Source: JALOAT01 sp050179875 (GTDB lineage: Bacteria > Pseudomonadota > Gammaproteobacteria > Thiohalomonadales > Thiohalomonadaceae). Taken from it: a DNA stretch of 64,000 bases. The DNA is taken from assembly GCA_050179875.1 (NCBI GenBank), contig JBFXES010000001.1:9900-73899 (forward strand), written 5' to 3'. The position numbers were made by a program, and so were the translations under genes. This document shows, in pieces, positions 42,522-51,627 of the stretch; positions within the stretch are counted from its first letter, which is position 1, and every line of letters starts with the position of its first letter. The notes beneath the pieces were generated by a model. That model saw only the letters and a program-made list of their open reading frames with translations, did no database searches and was not told the origin of the DNA.

Positions 42522-43838
42522 ATGAGCCGCTCAGTTCCAAAGGTCGGATTCGTCAGCCTCGGCTGCCCCAAGGCCACGGTGGACGCCGAACGCATCCTCA
42601 CGCAACTGCGCGCGGAGGGCTATGCGATGGTGCCGGGCTTCGAGGAGGCCGACCTGGTGGTGGTCAACACCTGCGGTTTCATCGACGCCGCCGTGGAGGA
42701 ATCGCTGGATGCCATCGGCGAGGCCCTGGCCGAGAACGGGCGTGTGGTGGTGACCGGCTGCCTGGGCGCGAAGGAGGACGTGATCCGCGCCAGCCATCCG
42801 CAGGTGCTCGCCGTCACCGGACCCAACCAGCTGGAGGCCGTGATGGAGGCGATCCACGCCCATCTGCCGCCGCAGCACGACCCCTTCGTGGATCTGGTGC
42901 CACCCGGCGGCGTGAAGCTCACGCCGCGCCATTACGCCTACCTGAAGATCGCCGAGGGCTGCAACCAGTCGTGCAGCTTCTGCATCATTCCGTCCATGCG
43001 CGGGCGGCTGGTGAGCCGGCCGGCGGGCGAGGTGCTGGCCGATGCCGAGCGTCTGGTATCGGCGGGCGTGCAGGAACTCCTGGTGGTGTCTCAGGACACG
43101 GGCGCCTACGGCGTGGACCTGAAATACCGCACCAGCTTCTGGAACGGCCGCCCGGTACGCACCCGCATCACCGAACTGGCCCGCGAGCTGGGCCGCCTCG
43201 GCGTCTGGGTGCGGCTGCATTACCTGTATCCCTACCCGCACGTGGACGAGGTCCTGCCGCTCATGGCCGAGGGCCTGGTGCTGCCCTACCTGGACGTGCC
43301 GCTGCAGCACGCCAGTACCCCTGTCCTCAAGGCCATGCGCCGGCCGGGCGACGTGGAGGGTACGCTGCGGCGCATCGAACAGTGGCGGCGCGACTGCCCG
43401 GACCTCACCCTGCGCAGCACCTTCATCGTGGGCTTTCCCGGCGAGACCGACGCAGACTTCGAGCGCCTGCTGGAATTCCTGCAGGAGGCGCGGCTCGATC
43501 GCGTGGGCGCCTTCGCCTATTCGCCCGTGGAGGGCGCTGCGGCCAATGCACTGCCGGGCGCGGTGCCCGAGGAGCTCAAGGAAGAGCGCCTGGAGCGCCT
43601 CATGGAACTGCAGGCGGCGATCAGCGCGGACAAGCTGCAGGACCGCGTCGGTCGCATGGAAACCGTGCTGGTGGACGAGGTGTTCGAAGACGGCGTGGCG
43701 GCGCGCTCGCGCGGCGATGCGCCGGAAGTGGACGGCAACGTCTTCATCGAAACCGACGCCGAGCTGACCCCCGGCCAGTTCGTGCAGGTGCGCATCACCG
43801 CCGCCGGCGAGCACGATCTCTACGCGGAACTGGTCTGA
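42522..43838 (+). CDS. rimO: Ribosomal protein S12 methylthiotransferase RimO
   Basis: 438 residues. UPF0004 domain Cys15, Cys51 and Cys80; radical-SAM Cys147, Cys151 and Cys154 (CNQSCSFC); C-terminal TRAM domain. Modifies Asp88 of S12 with a beta-methylthio group using SAM and two [4Fe-4S] clusters. Cys set and length are normal. Monocistronic. Confidence 0.97.
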   Translation: MSRSVPKVGFVSLGCPKATVDAERILTQLRAEGYAMVPGFEEADLVVVNTCGFIDAAVEESLDAIGEALAENGRVVVTGCLGAKEDVIRASHPQVLAVTGPNQLEAVMEAIHAHLPPQHDPFVDLVPPGGVKLTPRHYAYLKIAEGCNQSCSFCIIPSMRGRLVSRPAGEVLADAERLVSAGVQELLVVSQDTGAYGVDLKYRTSFWNGRPVRTRITELARELGRLGVWVRLHYLYPYPHVDEVLPLMAEGLVLPYLDVPLQHASTPVLKAMRRPGDVEGTLRRIEQWRRDCPDLTLRSTFIVGFPGETDADFERLLEFLQEARLDRVGAFAYSPVEGAAANALPGAVPEELKEERLERLMELQAAISADKLQDRVGRMETVLVDEVFEDGVAARSRGDAPEVDGNVFIETDAELTPGQFVQVRITAAGEHDLYAELV

Positions 43839-43934
43839 AGCTGGTCCAAGGATAGGGCTTTCGCCTATTTAAAACGCCCGCGCGAAAGTGGCTATATCCC
43901 ACCGTGGCCTATGATCATGGTTAGGGAGGTTGCC

Positions 43935-44306
43935 ATGGACTTCTTCGATGCACTGAACGTTCATCTGGCCTGGAAGCATCGCCTGCGGGGCTATCTGGAG
44001 GGCACTTCCGGCGAGGAGCTGGACCCGGAAGTCGTTGCCCGCGACGATTGCTGCGAACTGGGCCGCTGGATCGCGGCAGAGGGCGAGGCGATGGCAGGAC
44101 TGCCCGAATTCATCCACATGCGCGAGCAGCACGCCGCCTTTCACCGCTGCGCCGGCGACGTCGTCCGCTGCAGGCAGTCGGGCGACGTGGACGGCGCCGA
44201 ACATCTGCTCGTCACCGAGTATGCCCAGGTGTCGGCGCGGGTGATCCGCTCGATCACCAGGCTCAACCGGGTGCTCGAAGAGGGACGCACCCACAAGGCC
44301 GCCTGA
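43935..44306 (+). CDS. CZB (chemoreceptor zinc-binding) domain protein
   Basis: 123 residues from ATG 43935 after an AGGGAGG site. ALNVHLAWKHRLRGYL, CCELGRWIAAEG and FIHMREQHAAFHRCAGDV match the CZB domain: His and Cys ligands for zinc, common on diguanylate cyclases and chemoreceptors, here as a lone domain. Possibly a zinc or hypochlorite sensor for another protein. Confidence 0.88.
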   Translation: MDFFDALNVHLAWKHRLRGYLEGTSGEELDPEVVARDDCCELGRWIAAEGEAMAGLPEFIHMREQHAAFHRCAGDVVRCRQSGDVDGAEHLLVTEYAQVSARVIRSITRLNRVLEEGRTHKAA

Positions 44307-44378
44307 AGCCGTTTCACCATCCGTCCGGCGTCGAAGTGCCGGGCGGATCACCGCCGAGCGCGCGCGGCAGGGTGCGGG

Positions 44379-44753
44379 TCACTGCGGGTTCTTGAACAGC
44401 GCGTCGAGGGCGCGGCGGGCCTCGTCAGGCTCGGCCGGTGCGGCAGCCTGGCCACCGCCGAACAGTGCCTCCAGCTGCGCCCTGGACGCGGCCTCCGCGC
44501 CGGCCCGGTTGCCGCTGAAGGCGTGCGGCCGCGGCCGGAAGTAGTCGCAGAAATTGGCGCGGTCCTTCACCACGGGCGCCTCCGCCCGTTCTTCCGTGCA
44601 GGCCTCCACAAGGCGCGGGTCATGGAACGCGCACATGGCGCAGACGTGCAGCTCCGCTCCGCACTGGCGACAGGCTTCGAGACGGGCAAAACGGCCGTCG
44701 GTTTCGATGGCCGCACCGCATTTCCAGCAAACCAGACTTTCGTTCATGACCAT
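44379..44753 (-). CDS. Zinc-ribbon hypothetical protein
   Basis: 124 residues. CWKCGAAIETDGRFARLEACRQCG is a four-Cys zinc ribbon, followed by CAMCAFHDPRLVEAC and FCDYFRP with more Cys/His. ATG at 44753 or 44747. C-terminal Ala/Glu-rich tail. Family not recognised; Cys-rich conserved protein. Confidence 0.72.
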   Translation of the reverse strand: MVMNESLVCWKCGAAIETDGRFARLEACRQCGAELHVCAMCAFHDPRLVEACTEERAEAPVVKDRANFCDYFRPRPHAFSGNRAGAEAASRAQLEALFGGGQAAAPAEPDEARRALDALFKNPQ

Positions 44754-44772
44754 AGCCTAACCGTTGCGGTCC

Positions 44773-45492
44773 TCAGGCGCGCCAGCGCAACCACGCGCGG
44801 CGCCATGGATTGAGACTGCGGAACGCACGCAATGTTGCCATGCCCGTGGCCGGGTCGTCGGTGATGACCTTGTCCACACCCATGGCCAGCAGCCGCAGCA
44901 TGTGTTCACCGTCGTTCACGGTCCACACGTGCACGCCCATGCCGCGGTCGTGGGCCGTGCGCACCAGTTCCGGCGTAAGCCCCTGCCATGCCACGCTCAC
45001 GAATTCGGCCGGTGCGGCGGGAAGGGGCCCCGCCTCCAGCACATGGCCCGCCGGCACCTCGGGCGCACGGCGCTTCAGTTCCTCGACCACGGCGGGGTTG
45101 AACGAGCACACGGTGGCCTGGCGGGCGAAGCCCTGTGCCTTAAGAAACTCCGCCACGCGCACGGCCAGGTCGGGTCCGTCGCCGTAATCCTTCAGTTCGA
45201 TGTTGAGCCGGATACGGCCGCGCGCGGCGGCGATGAATTCGGCGAGGGTGGGCACGCGGATGCCGCCCGTCAGCGGCGGCAGCTCGGCGAACGGCAGGTC
45301 GCGCACCCGGCGCGGGTCATCGGCGAGGCGCCGCAGGTCCGGGTCGTGGAACACCACCACGACGCCGTCCGCGGTGAGCTGGACGTCGATCTCGGCCCAC
45401 GGCGTGCCGTAGGCAATGGACTGGGCCAGCGCCTGCAGGGAGTTCTCCAGCCCGAGGGCGGCGCCGGCGCGATGGGCGGTTATCTCGGCCAT
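44773..45492 (-). CDS. Glycerophosphodiester phosphodiesterase
   Basis: 239 residues. ITAHRAGAALGLENSL, WAEIDVQLTADGVVVVFHD and NIELKDY give the His/Glu/Asp metal and catalytic set of the GDPD TIM barrel. No signal peptide, so cytoplasmic (UgpQ-like). Releases glycerol-3-phosphate from phosphodiesters. Confidence 0.94.
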   Translation of the reverse strand: MAEITAHRAGAALGLENSLQALAQSIAYGTPWAEIDVQLTADGVVVVFHDPDLRRLADDPRRVRDLPFAELPPLTGGIRVPTLAEFIAAARGRIRLNIELKDYGDGPDLAVRVAEFLKAQGFARQATVCSFNPAVVEELKRRAPEVPAGHVLEAGPLPAAPAEFVSVAWQGLTPELVRTAHDRGMGVHVWTVNDGEHMLRLLAMGVDKVITDDPATGMATLRAFRSLNPWRRAWLRWRA

Positions 45493-45510
45493 GGTCCTGG
45501 TCGTGTTTGC

Positions 45511-45539
45511 AAAAAAAAGGGCCCGCTTGCGCGGGCCCT
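45511..45539 (-). terminator. Rho-independent terminator of prk
   Basis: On the minus strand AGGGCCCGC-GCAA-GCGGGCCCT followed by eight T. Lies between prk (stop 45560) and the GDPD start (45492), so the GDPD gene needs its own promoter. Confidence 0.93.
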
Positions 45540-45559
45540 GGTTCCGGTTCGATTCAGTG

Positions 45560-46438
45560 TTACGCCGCGCGGCTCTTCTGAATCATGTCGTGGATGATGG
45601 GTGCCAGGATGATCTCCATGGCAAAGCCCATCTTGCCGCCGGGCACCACGATGGAGTTGCGGCGGGACATGAAGCTGTCCTTGATCATGGACAGCAGGTA
45701 CGGGAAGTCCACGTTGAACTTCTTCGGATCGCGGAAGCGGATCACTACGAAGCTTTCGTCGGGCGTCGGGATGTCGCGGGCGATGAAGGGGTTCGAGGTG
45801 TCCACCGTGGGCACGCGCTGGAAGTTGATGTCGGTGCGCGAGAACTGCGGCGTGATGTAATGGACGTAGTCCTCCATGCGGCGCAGGATGGTGTCGACGA
45901 TCGCCTCCGCGGTATAGCCGCGCTGGGCATTGTCGCGGTGGATCTTCTGGATCCACTCCAGGTTGACGATGGGCACCACGCCGATGAGCAGGTCGGTGTA
46001 CTTGGACACGTCCACATCACCGGCCACCACGCCGCCATGCAGGCCTTCGTAGAAGAGCAGGTCGGTCTTCTCGGTGATCTCTTCCCAGGGCGTGAATTCG
46101 CCGGCCTTTAGACCGGGATAGGGCCGTGCCTCCTCGTCGGAGTGCAGGTAGTAGCGCCGCCTGCACACGCCCTTCTCGCCGTAGGTCTTGAAGGTCTCGG
46201 CGATGAGGTCGAAGTGGTTGGCTTCCGGCCCGAAATGGGACAGGTTCTTGCCCTCTTTGGCGTAGCGGGCAATGGCCTCCTTCATCTCGACACGGTTGTA
46301 GCGGTGAAAGCTGTCGCCTTCGACGACCAGCGGCTTGATCTTCTCGCGGAAGAAGATGTGTTCGAAGGCATTCTTGACGGTCGTGGTACCGGCACCGGAC
46401 GAACCGGTAACGGCAATGACCGGGTGCTTCAGCGACAT
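45560..46438 (-). CDS. prk: Phosphoribulokinase, proteobacterial class I
   Basis: 292 residues. P-loop GSSGAGTTT (residues 12-20), GDSFHRYNR substrate loop, and FYEGLHGGV. Phosphorylates ribulose-5-phosphate to RuBP, so it indicates a Calvin cycle. RuBisCO genes are not in the window. Single-gene unit with its own terminator and a palindromic operator-like site upstream. Confidence 0.97.
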   Translation of the reverse strand: MSLKHPVIAVTGSSGAGTTTVKNAFEHIFFREKIKPLVVEGDSFHRYNRVEMKEAIARYAKEGKNLSHFGPEANHFDLIAETFKTYGEKGVCRRRYYLHSDEEARPYPGLKAGEFTPWEEITEKTDLLFYEGLHGGVVAGDVDVSKYTDLLIGVVPIVNLEWIQKIHRDNAQRGYTAEAIVDTILRRMEDYVHYITPQFSRTDINFQRVPTVDTSNPFIARDIPTPDESFVVIRFRDPKKFNVDFPYLLSMIKDSFMSRRNSIVVPGGKMGFAMEIILAPIIHDMIQKSRAA

Positions 46439-46661
46439 GGCATGTGCTCCCTAAAGTTGTAAATGTTTAGTAGTTCTTGAAAATCGAATGATTCGATTGT
46501 AGCCGCCGGGGCCGCGCCATCGCCTATCTCCGGTGGGAGATGCGGCGCAAGTGTCTGTTCTTCTTGGCCCGGAAGGTCGGAACGGCGGTGTTCGGGCGGG
46601 GCCGTGTCCGCCGGCCCCTGCCGCCCGTATGCCCGAGTATAACGGCGGATGCGCCCGCTGC
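46439..46661. other. Upstream region of prk and end of purD
   Basis: 223 bases without a gene. The palindrome 46482-46498 and a TACAAT hexamer (46497-46502, minus strand) form the likely prk promoter; a weak -35 suggests activator dependence. Confidence 0.5.
46482..46498. promoter_or_regulatory. 17-bp palindrome at the prk promoter
   Basis: AATCGAAT-G-ATTCGATT is perfectly symmetric. It contains a T-N11-A core as used by LysR-type regulators such as CbbR, and overlaps a TACAAT -10 element on the minus strand. Regulator is inferred. Confidence 0.6.
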
Positions 46662-47954
46662 CTAACCGCCCCGGCGCTCGCGCGCCACGGCGCGGTAGCC
46701 GATGTCGCGGCGATACTGCATGCCTTCCCAGTGAATGCGGCCGGCAAGGGCGTAGGCCCGCTCCTGGGCCTCGGCCACCGTGGCGCCGAGGGCGGTGGCG
46801 CACAGCACGCGGCCGCCGGCGGTGACCACCTGCCCGTCCTTCTGCGCGGTGCCCGCGTGAAACACCTTGGCCTCGGGGCTGTCGCCGTCGTCCAGGCCGG
46901 TGATGACATCGCCCTTGCGATAGTCGCCCGGATAGCCCTGCGCGGCCAACACCACGCCCAATGCGGCGCGGTTGTCCCATTGCGCCTCCATCTGGTCGAG
47001 GCGGCCGTCGAGGGCGGCTTCGCACAGCGCCACCAGGTCGGATTGCAGGCGCATCATGATGGGCTGGGTCTCCGGATCACCGAAGCGGCAGTTGAACTCG
47101 ATGACGCGCGGCGCGCCCTCGCGATCGATCATCAGGCCCGCGTAGAGGAAACCGGTGTAGGGATGGCCCTCCGCGGCCATGCCGCGCACCGTGGGCTCGA
47201 TCACCTCGCGCATGACGCGCGCGTGCACCTCAGGCGTGACCACAGGCGCCGGCGAGTACGCGCCCATGCCGCCGGTGTTGGGCCCGGTGTCGCCGTCACC
47301 CACGCGCTTGTGGTCCTGGCTGGTGGCCATGGGGATGACATGCTTGCCGTCCACCATGACGATGAAACTGGTCTCTTCGCCTTCCAGGTACTGTTCGATG
47401 ACCACGCGGTGGCCGGCTTCGCCGAAGGCGTTGCCCGCGAGCATGTCGCGCACCGCGGCCTCCGCCTCGTCCAGGGTCATGGCGACGATGACGCCCTTGC
47501 CCGCGGCGAGGCCGTCCGCCTTCACCACGATGGGTGCGCCCTGTGCGCGCACATAGGCCAGCGCCTCGTCCAAGTCGGTGAAGTTGGCATAGGCGGCGGT
47601 GGGGATGGCGTGGCGCGCGAGGAAATCCTTGGTGAAGGCCTTGGAGCCTTCCAGCTGCGCGGCGGCCCGGGTGGGTCCGAAGCAGCGCAAGCCCGCGGCG
47701 CGAAAGGCGTCCACCACGCCCAAGACCAGCGGCGCCTCGGGGCCCACGATGGTGAGGCCCACGTCGTTCTGCTGCACGAAGGCGATGAGTGCAGGGATGT
47801 CGGTGGCGCCGATGGCGACGTTTTCGAGCTTGGGCTCGCGCGCGGTGCCGGCGTTACCGGGCGCCACGAATACCTTGCTCACCTTGGGCGATTGCGCCGC
47901 CTTCCATGCGAGGGCGTGTTCGCGCCCGCCGCTGCCGATGACGAGAACCTTCAT
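46662..47954 (-). CDS. purD: Phosphoribosylamine-glycine ligase
   Basis: 430 residues. MKVLVIGSGGREHALAW, ATP-grasp GEETSFIVMVDG and NCRFGDPETQ are diagnostic of GAR synthetase, the second step of purine synthesis. Normal length. On the same strand as purH but separated by the sulfatase, metallophosphatase and receptor genes. Confidence 0.98.
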   Translation of the reverse strand: MKVLVIGSGGREHALAWKAAQSPKVSKVFVAPGNAGTAREPKLENVAIGATDIPALIAFVQQNDVGLTIVGPEAPLVLGVVDAFRAAGLRCFGPTRAAAQLEGSKAFTKDFLARHAIPTAAYANFTDLDEALAYVRAQGAPIVVKADGLAAGKGVIVAMTLDEAEAAVRDMLAGNAFGEAGHRVVIEQYLEGEETSFIVMVDGKHVIPMATSQDHKRVGDGDTGPNTGGMGAYSPAPVVTPEVHARVMREVIEPTVRGMAAEGHPYTGFLYAGLMIDREGAPRVIEFNCRFGDPETQPIMMRLQSDLVALCEAALDGRLDQMEAQWDNRAALGVVLAAQGYPGDYRKGDVITGLDDGDSPEAKVFHAGTAQKDGQVVTAGGRVLCATALGATVAEAQERAYALAGRIHWEGMQYRRDIGYRAVARERRGG

Positions 47955-48017
47955 TGTCGGGTCAATCCTCAGAAAAGAAACACTTCTGCTCTCGGGGTGC
48001 GTTCGAAACGCGCTGCC

Positions 48018-50045
48018 TCAATGTGCGTTGGGTGAGTGCACGCTGTGCCCTGCCAAGCGCGTGTCCCGGCCATTGTGGTGCAGCATGTACTTGGCGGTCT
48101 CGTAGATCGCAAGGGCAAGCCCGCGCATCTGCTCCGTGCGCGCGGGCTCGCGCGCGGCGAAGTCCTCGCGCACGTTCGCGGCGTCGAGGCGGTAGAGACG
48201 GGCGTCGCCGCCGTCGGCGCGCATGCGCAGCACGTGTTCCGCGCCCACCACGCCGATTTCGCGCCGGCCGTGATCCATGATGAACGCGTAACGCTCGCCG
48301 TCGTGGCGCGGGTCGAGGAGATCGCGGCCCAGGGTGCGTGTGCGATAGGACTGGCCGGCGAGGCGCGCCACCGTCGGCAGTACGTCGAGCTGACTGGCCA
48401 CGCGCGTGTCCACGCGCGCCTCCACGTGCCCCGGCGCATAGATGAGCAGGGGCACGCGATGGGCATTGAGGCCAAGCTGCGTCTCGGCGGCGCCCACGTG
48501 GCGGCCCGCGTCGCCGCCGAGCCCGTGATCGCCGAAGAACACGAACACGGTGTCGGCGAACCACGGCTCCTTGCGCGCGGCATCCATGAACCAGCCGATA
48601 GCGTGGTCGAGGAAGCGGAAGGAGTTGAACTCGGCCTCCGAGATGAAGCCGTAGTCCTTCACCTTGTCCTCGCCCGGGTGCACGGACTCAAAGCCCCGAT
48701 TGTCGTCGGGGATGGTGTAGGGGCGATGGCCGCCGGAGGTCTGGATGTAGGCGACGAAGGGCTTGTCGAGGCCGCGCAACACATTGTTGGCCTCCTCGAA
48801 CAGCGACAGATCGGAGATGCCCCACACGTCCACGCGCGGGCTCGCGTAGCTGCCTTCCTCGTAGATGTGCAGGCCGGGGATGTTGTGCGAGAGCAGGCCG
48901 CGGATGTTGCCCCAGCTGGCGCTGCCGCCGAGGAAATAGAACTTCTCGTAACCGGTGAATTCGTTCAGCAGCGTGTGCTGGCTGACGATGACCGGATTGC
49001 GCGACGAGGTGCCGTTCAGCTCCACGTCGGGCGTGCCCGTGGTGGTGGCGAACACGGCGCGCGCGGTGCCGGTGTGGGGCACGAAGAAATTGGGGAAATA
49101 GAGGCCCTCGCGCGCCAGCGCGGCGAAATGCGGCGTCGGGTCGAGCGGGTTGCCCGAGAGCGAGGTCTTGTAGCTGGCGAAGGATTCGAGCTGCACGATG
49201 ACCACGTTGGGCCGGCCTCCGGCACCCGTGGCCGTGAAGTTGCGCTCGAAACGCAGCGCTTCGCGATCGCCGTGCTCCAGCGCCAGGTAGGCGGCGACCG
49301 TATCGTAATGTTCGCGCACCTTCTTCTCGCTGTAGCGTACGCCGCCGTTCTTGCGCGTATCGAAGAAGTAGTGCACCGGGTTCACCGCCACCGCAGCCGC
49401 GAAGGCATGGGGGCTGAAGTAGGCGTCGCTCCAGCGCAGGGGATACCAGGAGAACTTGCCGTAAACGGCCGCGAGAATGACGAAGAAGCTCAGCACGCCC
49501 ACGCCGATGCGCGCCGGCCAGCGCAGTTCGGGCGCGGGTTGCCGCGCGCAGCGCAGGAACAGCCGGTGAACACCGAAGCCGGCTGCGAAAGTGAAGGCCG
49601 CCAGCCCGAGGCTGATCCACACCACCGGGTAGGACTCCCACACCATGGTGAAGGAGATGTCGGCGTTGTCCAGGAAGCGCAGGACGGTGTTGTCCACGCG
49701 CGCGGCGAGATAGGCGTAGTGCCCGAAATCCACCACGTAGAAGAAGCCTACGGCCAGCGCGATCAGGGTCAGGTAGGCACTCCAGAAGATGCGCGCATAG
49801 CCGTGCGCGAACGGGCTCAACGGCCGCAGCCAGCCCAGCAGGGCAACGGGAAGCAGCAGCACGAGCACCACGCGCAGATCGAACTTCAGTCCGAGATAGA
49901 ACGCGTAAAGGAGATCCCCCGTGGGGATGGGATCCGCGCCGTTGTCATAGGCGAGGAAAAAGGCGAACCGCAGCAGCGACAACACCGCGACGCCGACCAT
50001 GCTGGCGACGAGCAGGAAGCGCGGGAGGCGGGGGATCCGGTGCAT
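48018..50045 (-). CDS. LTA-synthase-like sulfatase-family membrane enzyme
   Basis: 675 residues from ATG 50045. Five N-terminal helices (to about residue 190), then a periplasmic alkaline-phosphatase-fold domain: PNVVIVQLESFASYK, the catalytic TGTARAV (Thr), and FGDHGLGGD metal site. Same architecture as lipoteichoic-acid synthase or opgB-type phosphoglycerol transferases, likely adding a phosphoglycerol or similar group to an envelope glycan. No lipoteichoic acid is expected in Gram-negatives, so OpgB-like or phosphoethanolamine-like roles are more likely. Confidence 0.9.
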   Translation of the reverse strand: MHRIPRLPRFLLVASMVGVAVLSLLRFAFFLAYDNGADPIPTGDLLYAFYLGLKFDLRVVLVLLLPVALLGWLRPLSPFAHGYARIFWSAYLTLIALAVGFFYVVDFGHYAYLAARVDNTVLRFLDNADISFTMVWESYPVVWISLGLAAFTFAAGFGVHRLFLRCARQPAPELRWPARIGVGVLSFFVILAAVYGKFSWYPLRWSDAYFSPHAFAAAVAVNPVHYFFDTRKNGGVRYSEKKVREHYDTVAAYLALEHGDREALRFERNFTATGAGGRPNVVIVQLESFASYKTSLSGNPLDPTPHFAALAREGLYFPNFFVPHTGTARAVFATTTGTPDVELNGTSSRNPVIVSQHTLLNEFTGYEKFYFLGGSASWGNIRGLLSHNIPGLHIYEEGSYASPRVDVWGISDLSLFEEANNVLRGLDKPFVAYIQTSGGHRPYTIPDDNRGFESVHPGEDKVKDYGFISEAEFNSFRFLDHAIGWFMDAARKEPWFADTVFVFFGDHGLGGDAGRHVGAAETQLGLNAHRVPLLIYAPGHVEARVDTRVASQLDVLPTVARLAGQSYRTRTLGRDLLDPRHDGERYAFIMDHGRREIGVVGAEHVLRMRADGGDARLYRLDAANVREDFAAREPARTEQMRGLALAIYETAKYMLHHNGRDTRLAGHSVHSPNAH

Positions 50046-50158
50046 GAGGGTGGTGCCGGGGCAAAAAAACGGCACGAAGTATATCACAGGCCCGCTGAGC
50101 CGCCCTTTCCAGGGAGCGGCCGCTGGGGGAGAATGCGGACGAGATCCGGAGTTCTGCC

Positions 50159-51523
50159 ATGTCCCTGAAACTACCCCGCAGCCACGCCTTGCGCGTGGCG
50201 CTCTACGTCGTCGCATTCGCCCTGCTGCTCGGTGCCGGCCGCATGGGCCAGAAGGCCTGGGACGGATTGTGGTTCGGCCATCGTGGTCCCTATCTGCAGA
50301 TGCCGGCACCCACGGCCATGACGGTGCGTTGGGAAACCGCCGAGCCGAGCACGGGCCGCGTGCGTTACGGTCTTGCGCCGGACAACATGCCGCAAGCGGT
50401 CGCAGGCGCGTCCGGCGCCTACATGCACGAGGTCCGCATCGAGGGTCTGGACCCGGCCACGCGCTACTACTACCAGGTGGAAGCGGACGGCAAGGACTTC
50501 ATGGCCGCGCCGGCGTCCTTCGTCACGCCGCCTGCACCCGGCAGCGCGCAGGCGACGCGCCTGTGGGTGATCGGCGATTCGGGCAAACCGGGCAAGGATC
50601 AGAACGCCGTGCGCGACGCCGCGCTGGGCTGGATGGCGGCACATCCGCGCGTGGGGCGCCCGCCCATGGACGTGTGGCTCGCCCTCGGCGACAACGCCTA
50701 CACCTCGGGGCGCAACGTGGAATTCCAGCGGGCGTTGTTCGAACCCTATGCCGCGCTGCTGCGCGAGGTCGCCGTGTGGCCCGCCTACGGCAACCACGAC
50801 GCGCGCCGCTGGGTGCACTACGACATCTTCAGCCTGCCCGAAAACGGCGAAGCGGGCGGCGTGCCTTCCGGCACCGAGCGCTGGTACGCGTTCGATCACG
50901 GCCCGGTGCACGTGGTCGTCCTGGATTCCGAAGCGAGCGTGCGCTCGGACCAGATGCTGCAATGGTTGCGCGAGGACCTGGCCGCCAACCGTTCGCCCTG
51001 GCGCATCGTCGCCCTCCATCATCCACCCTACAGCCGCGGCGGGCACGATTCCGATGATTGGTGGGACAGCGGCGGGCGCATGACCGCCGTGCGTGAACGT
51101 TTGCTGCCCGTGCTGGAAGCCGCGGGGGTGGACCTGGTGCTGGCAGGGCATAGCCACGTTTACGAGCGCTCGCACCTGCTCGCCTGCCATTACGGCACGA
51201 GCCAGGAGCTGACCGAAGGCATGATCCTCGCGCGCAGCGTGCCCGGCGCCGCGTTTGAAAAGCACGCCCAGGGTGCGGCGGCCTATGACGGTACGGTGTA
51301 TGCCGTGGTGGGCTCGTCCTCCAAGCTGGATCGCGGGCCGCTCGACCATCCGGCCCATGCCACCGCGTTGCGGGAACTGGGCTCGCTGGTTATCGACGTG
51401 GACGGCTTGCGTCTGGAAGCACGGTTCATCAACGACAAGGGCGAGGTGCGCGACGAATTCGCCATCGTGAAGGGGGCCGGCGCGCCCCGCACCGGCGTGT
51501 GCGCACAGCAAGCCGCTTCATGA
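50159..51523 (+). CDS. Purple-acid-phosphatase-type metallophosphoesterase
   Basis: 454 residues. One N-terminal helix, a fibronectin-like domain (about 45-130), and the calcineurin fold: GDSG, LGDNAYTSG, GNHDARRW, ALHHPPYS and LAGHSHVYERS, the five metal-binding motifs. Periplasmic or membrane-anchored phosphatase. Divergent from the sulfatase-family gene, suggesting a linked envelope phosphate or glycan pathway. Confidence 0.93.
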   Translation: MSLKLPRSHALRVALYVVAFALLLGAGRMGQKAWDGLWFGHRGPYLQMPAPTAMTVRWETAEPSTGRVRYGLAPDNMPQAVAGASGAYMHEVRIEGLDPATRYYYQVEADGKDFMAAPASFVTPPAPGSAQATRLWVIGDSGKPGKDQNAVRDAALGWMAAHPRVGRPPMDVWLALGDNAYTSGRNVEFQRALFEPYAALLREVAVWPAYGNHDARRWVHYDIFSLPENGEAGGVPSGTERWYAFDHGPVHVVVLDSEASVRSDQMLQWLREDLAANRSPWRIVALHHPPYSRGGHDSDDWWDSGGRMTAVRERLLPVLEAAGVDLVLAGHSHVYERSHLLACHYGTSQELTEGMILARSVPGAAFEKHAQGAAAYDGTVYAVVGSSSKLDRGPLDHPAHATALRELGSLVIDVDGLRLEARFINDKGEVRDEFAIVKGAGAPRTGVCAQQAAS

Positions 51524-51627
51524 ACCGCCCCTGAGCGGGCTTTCCGGGAAGAACTACGACCGCGCGGAGAGCCTCCGCTTTGGGTCGGTTATTCCCGGTG
51601 CATGACGTGTTGCGGCGATAGGCCCGG

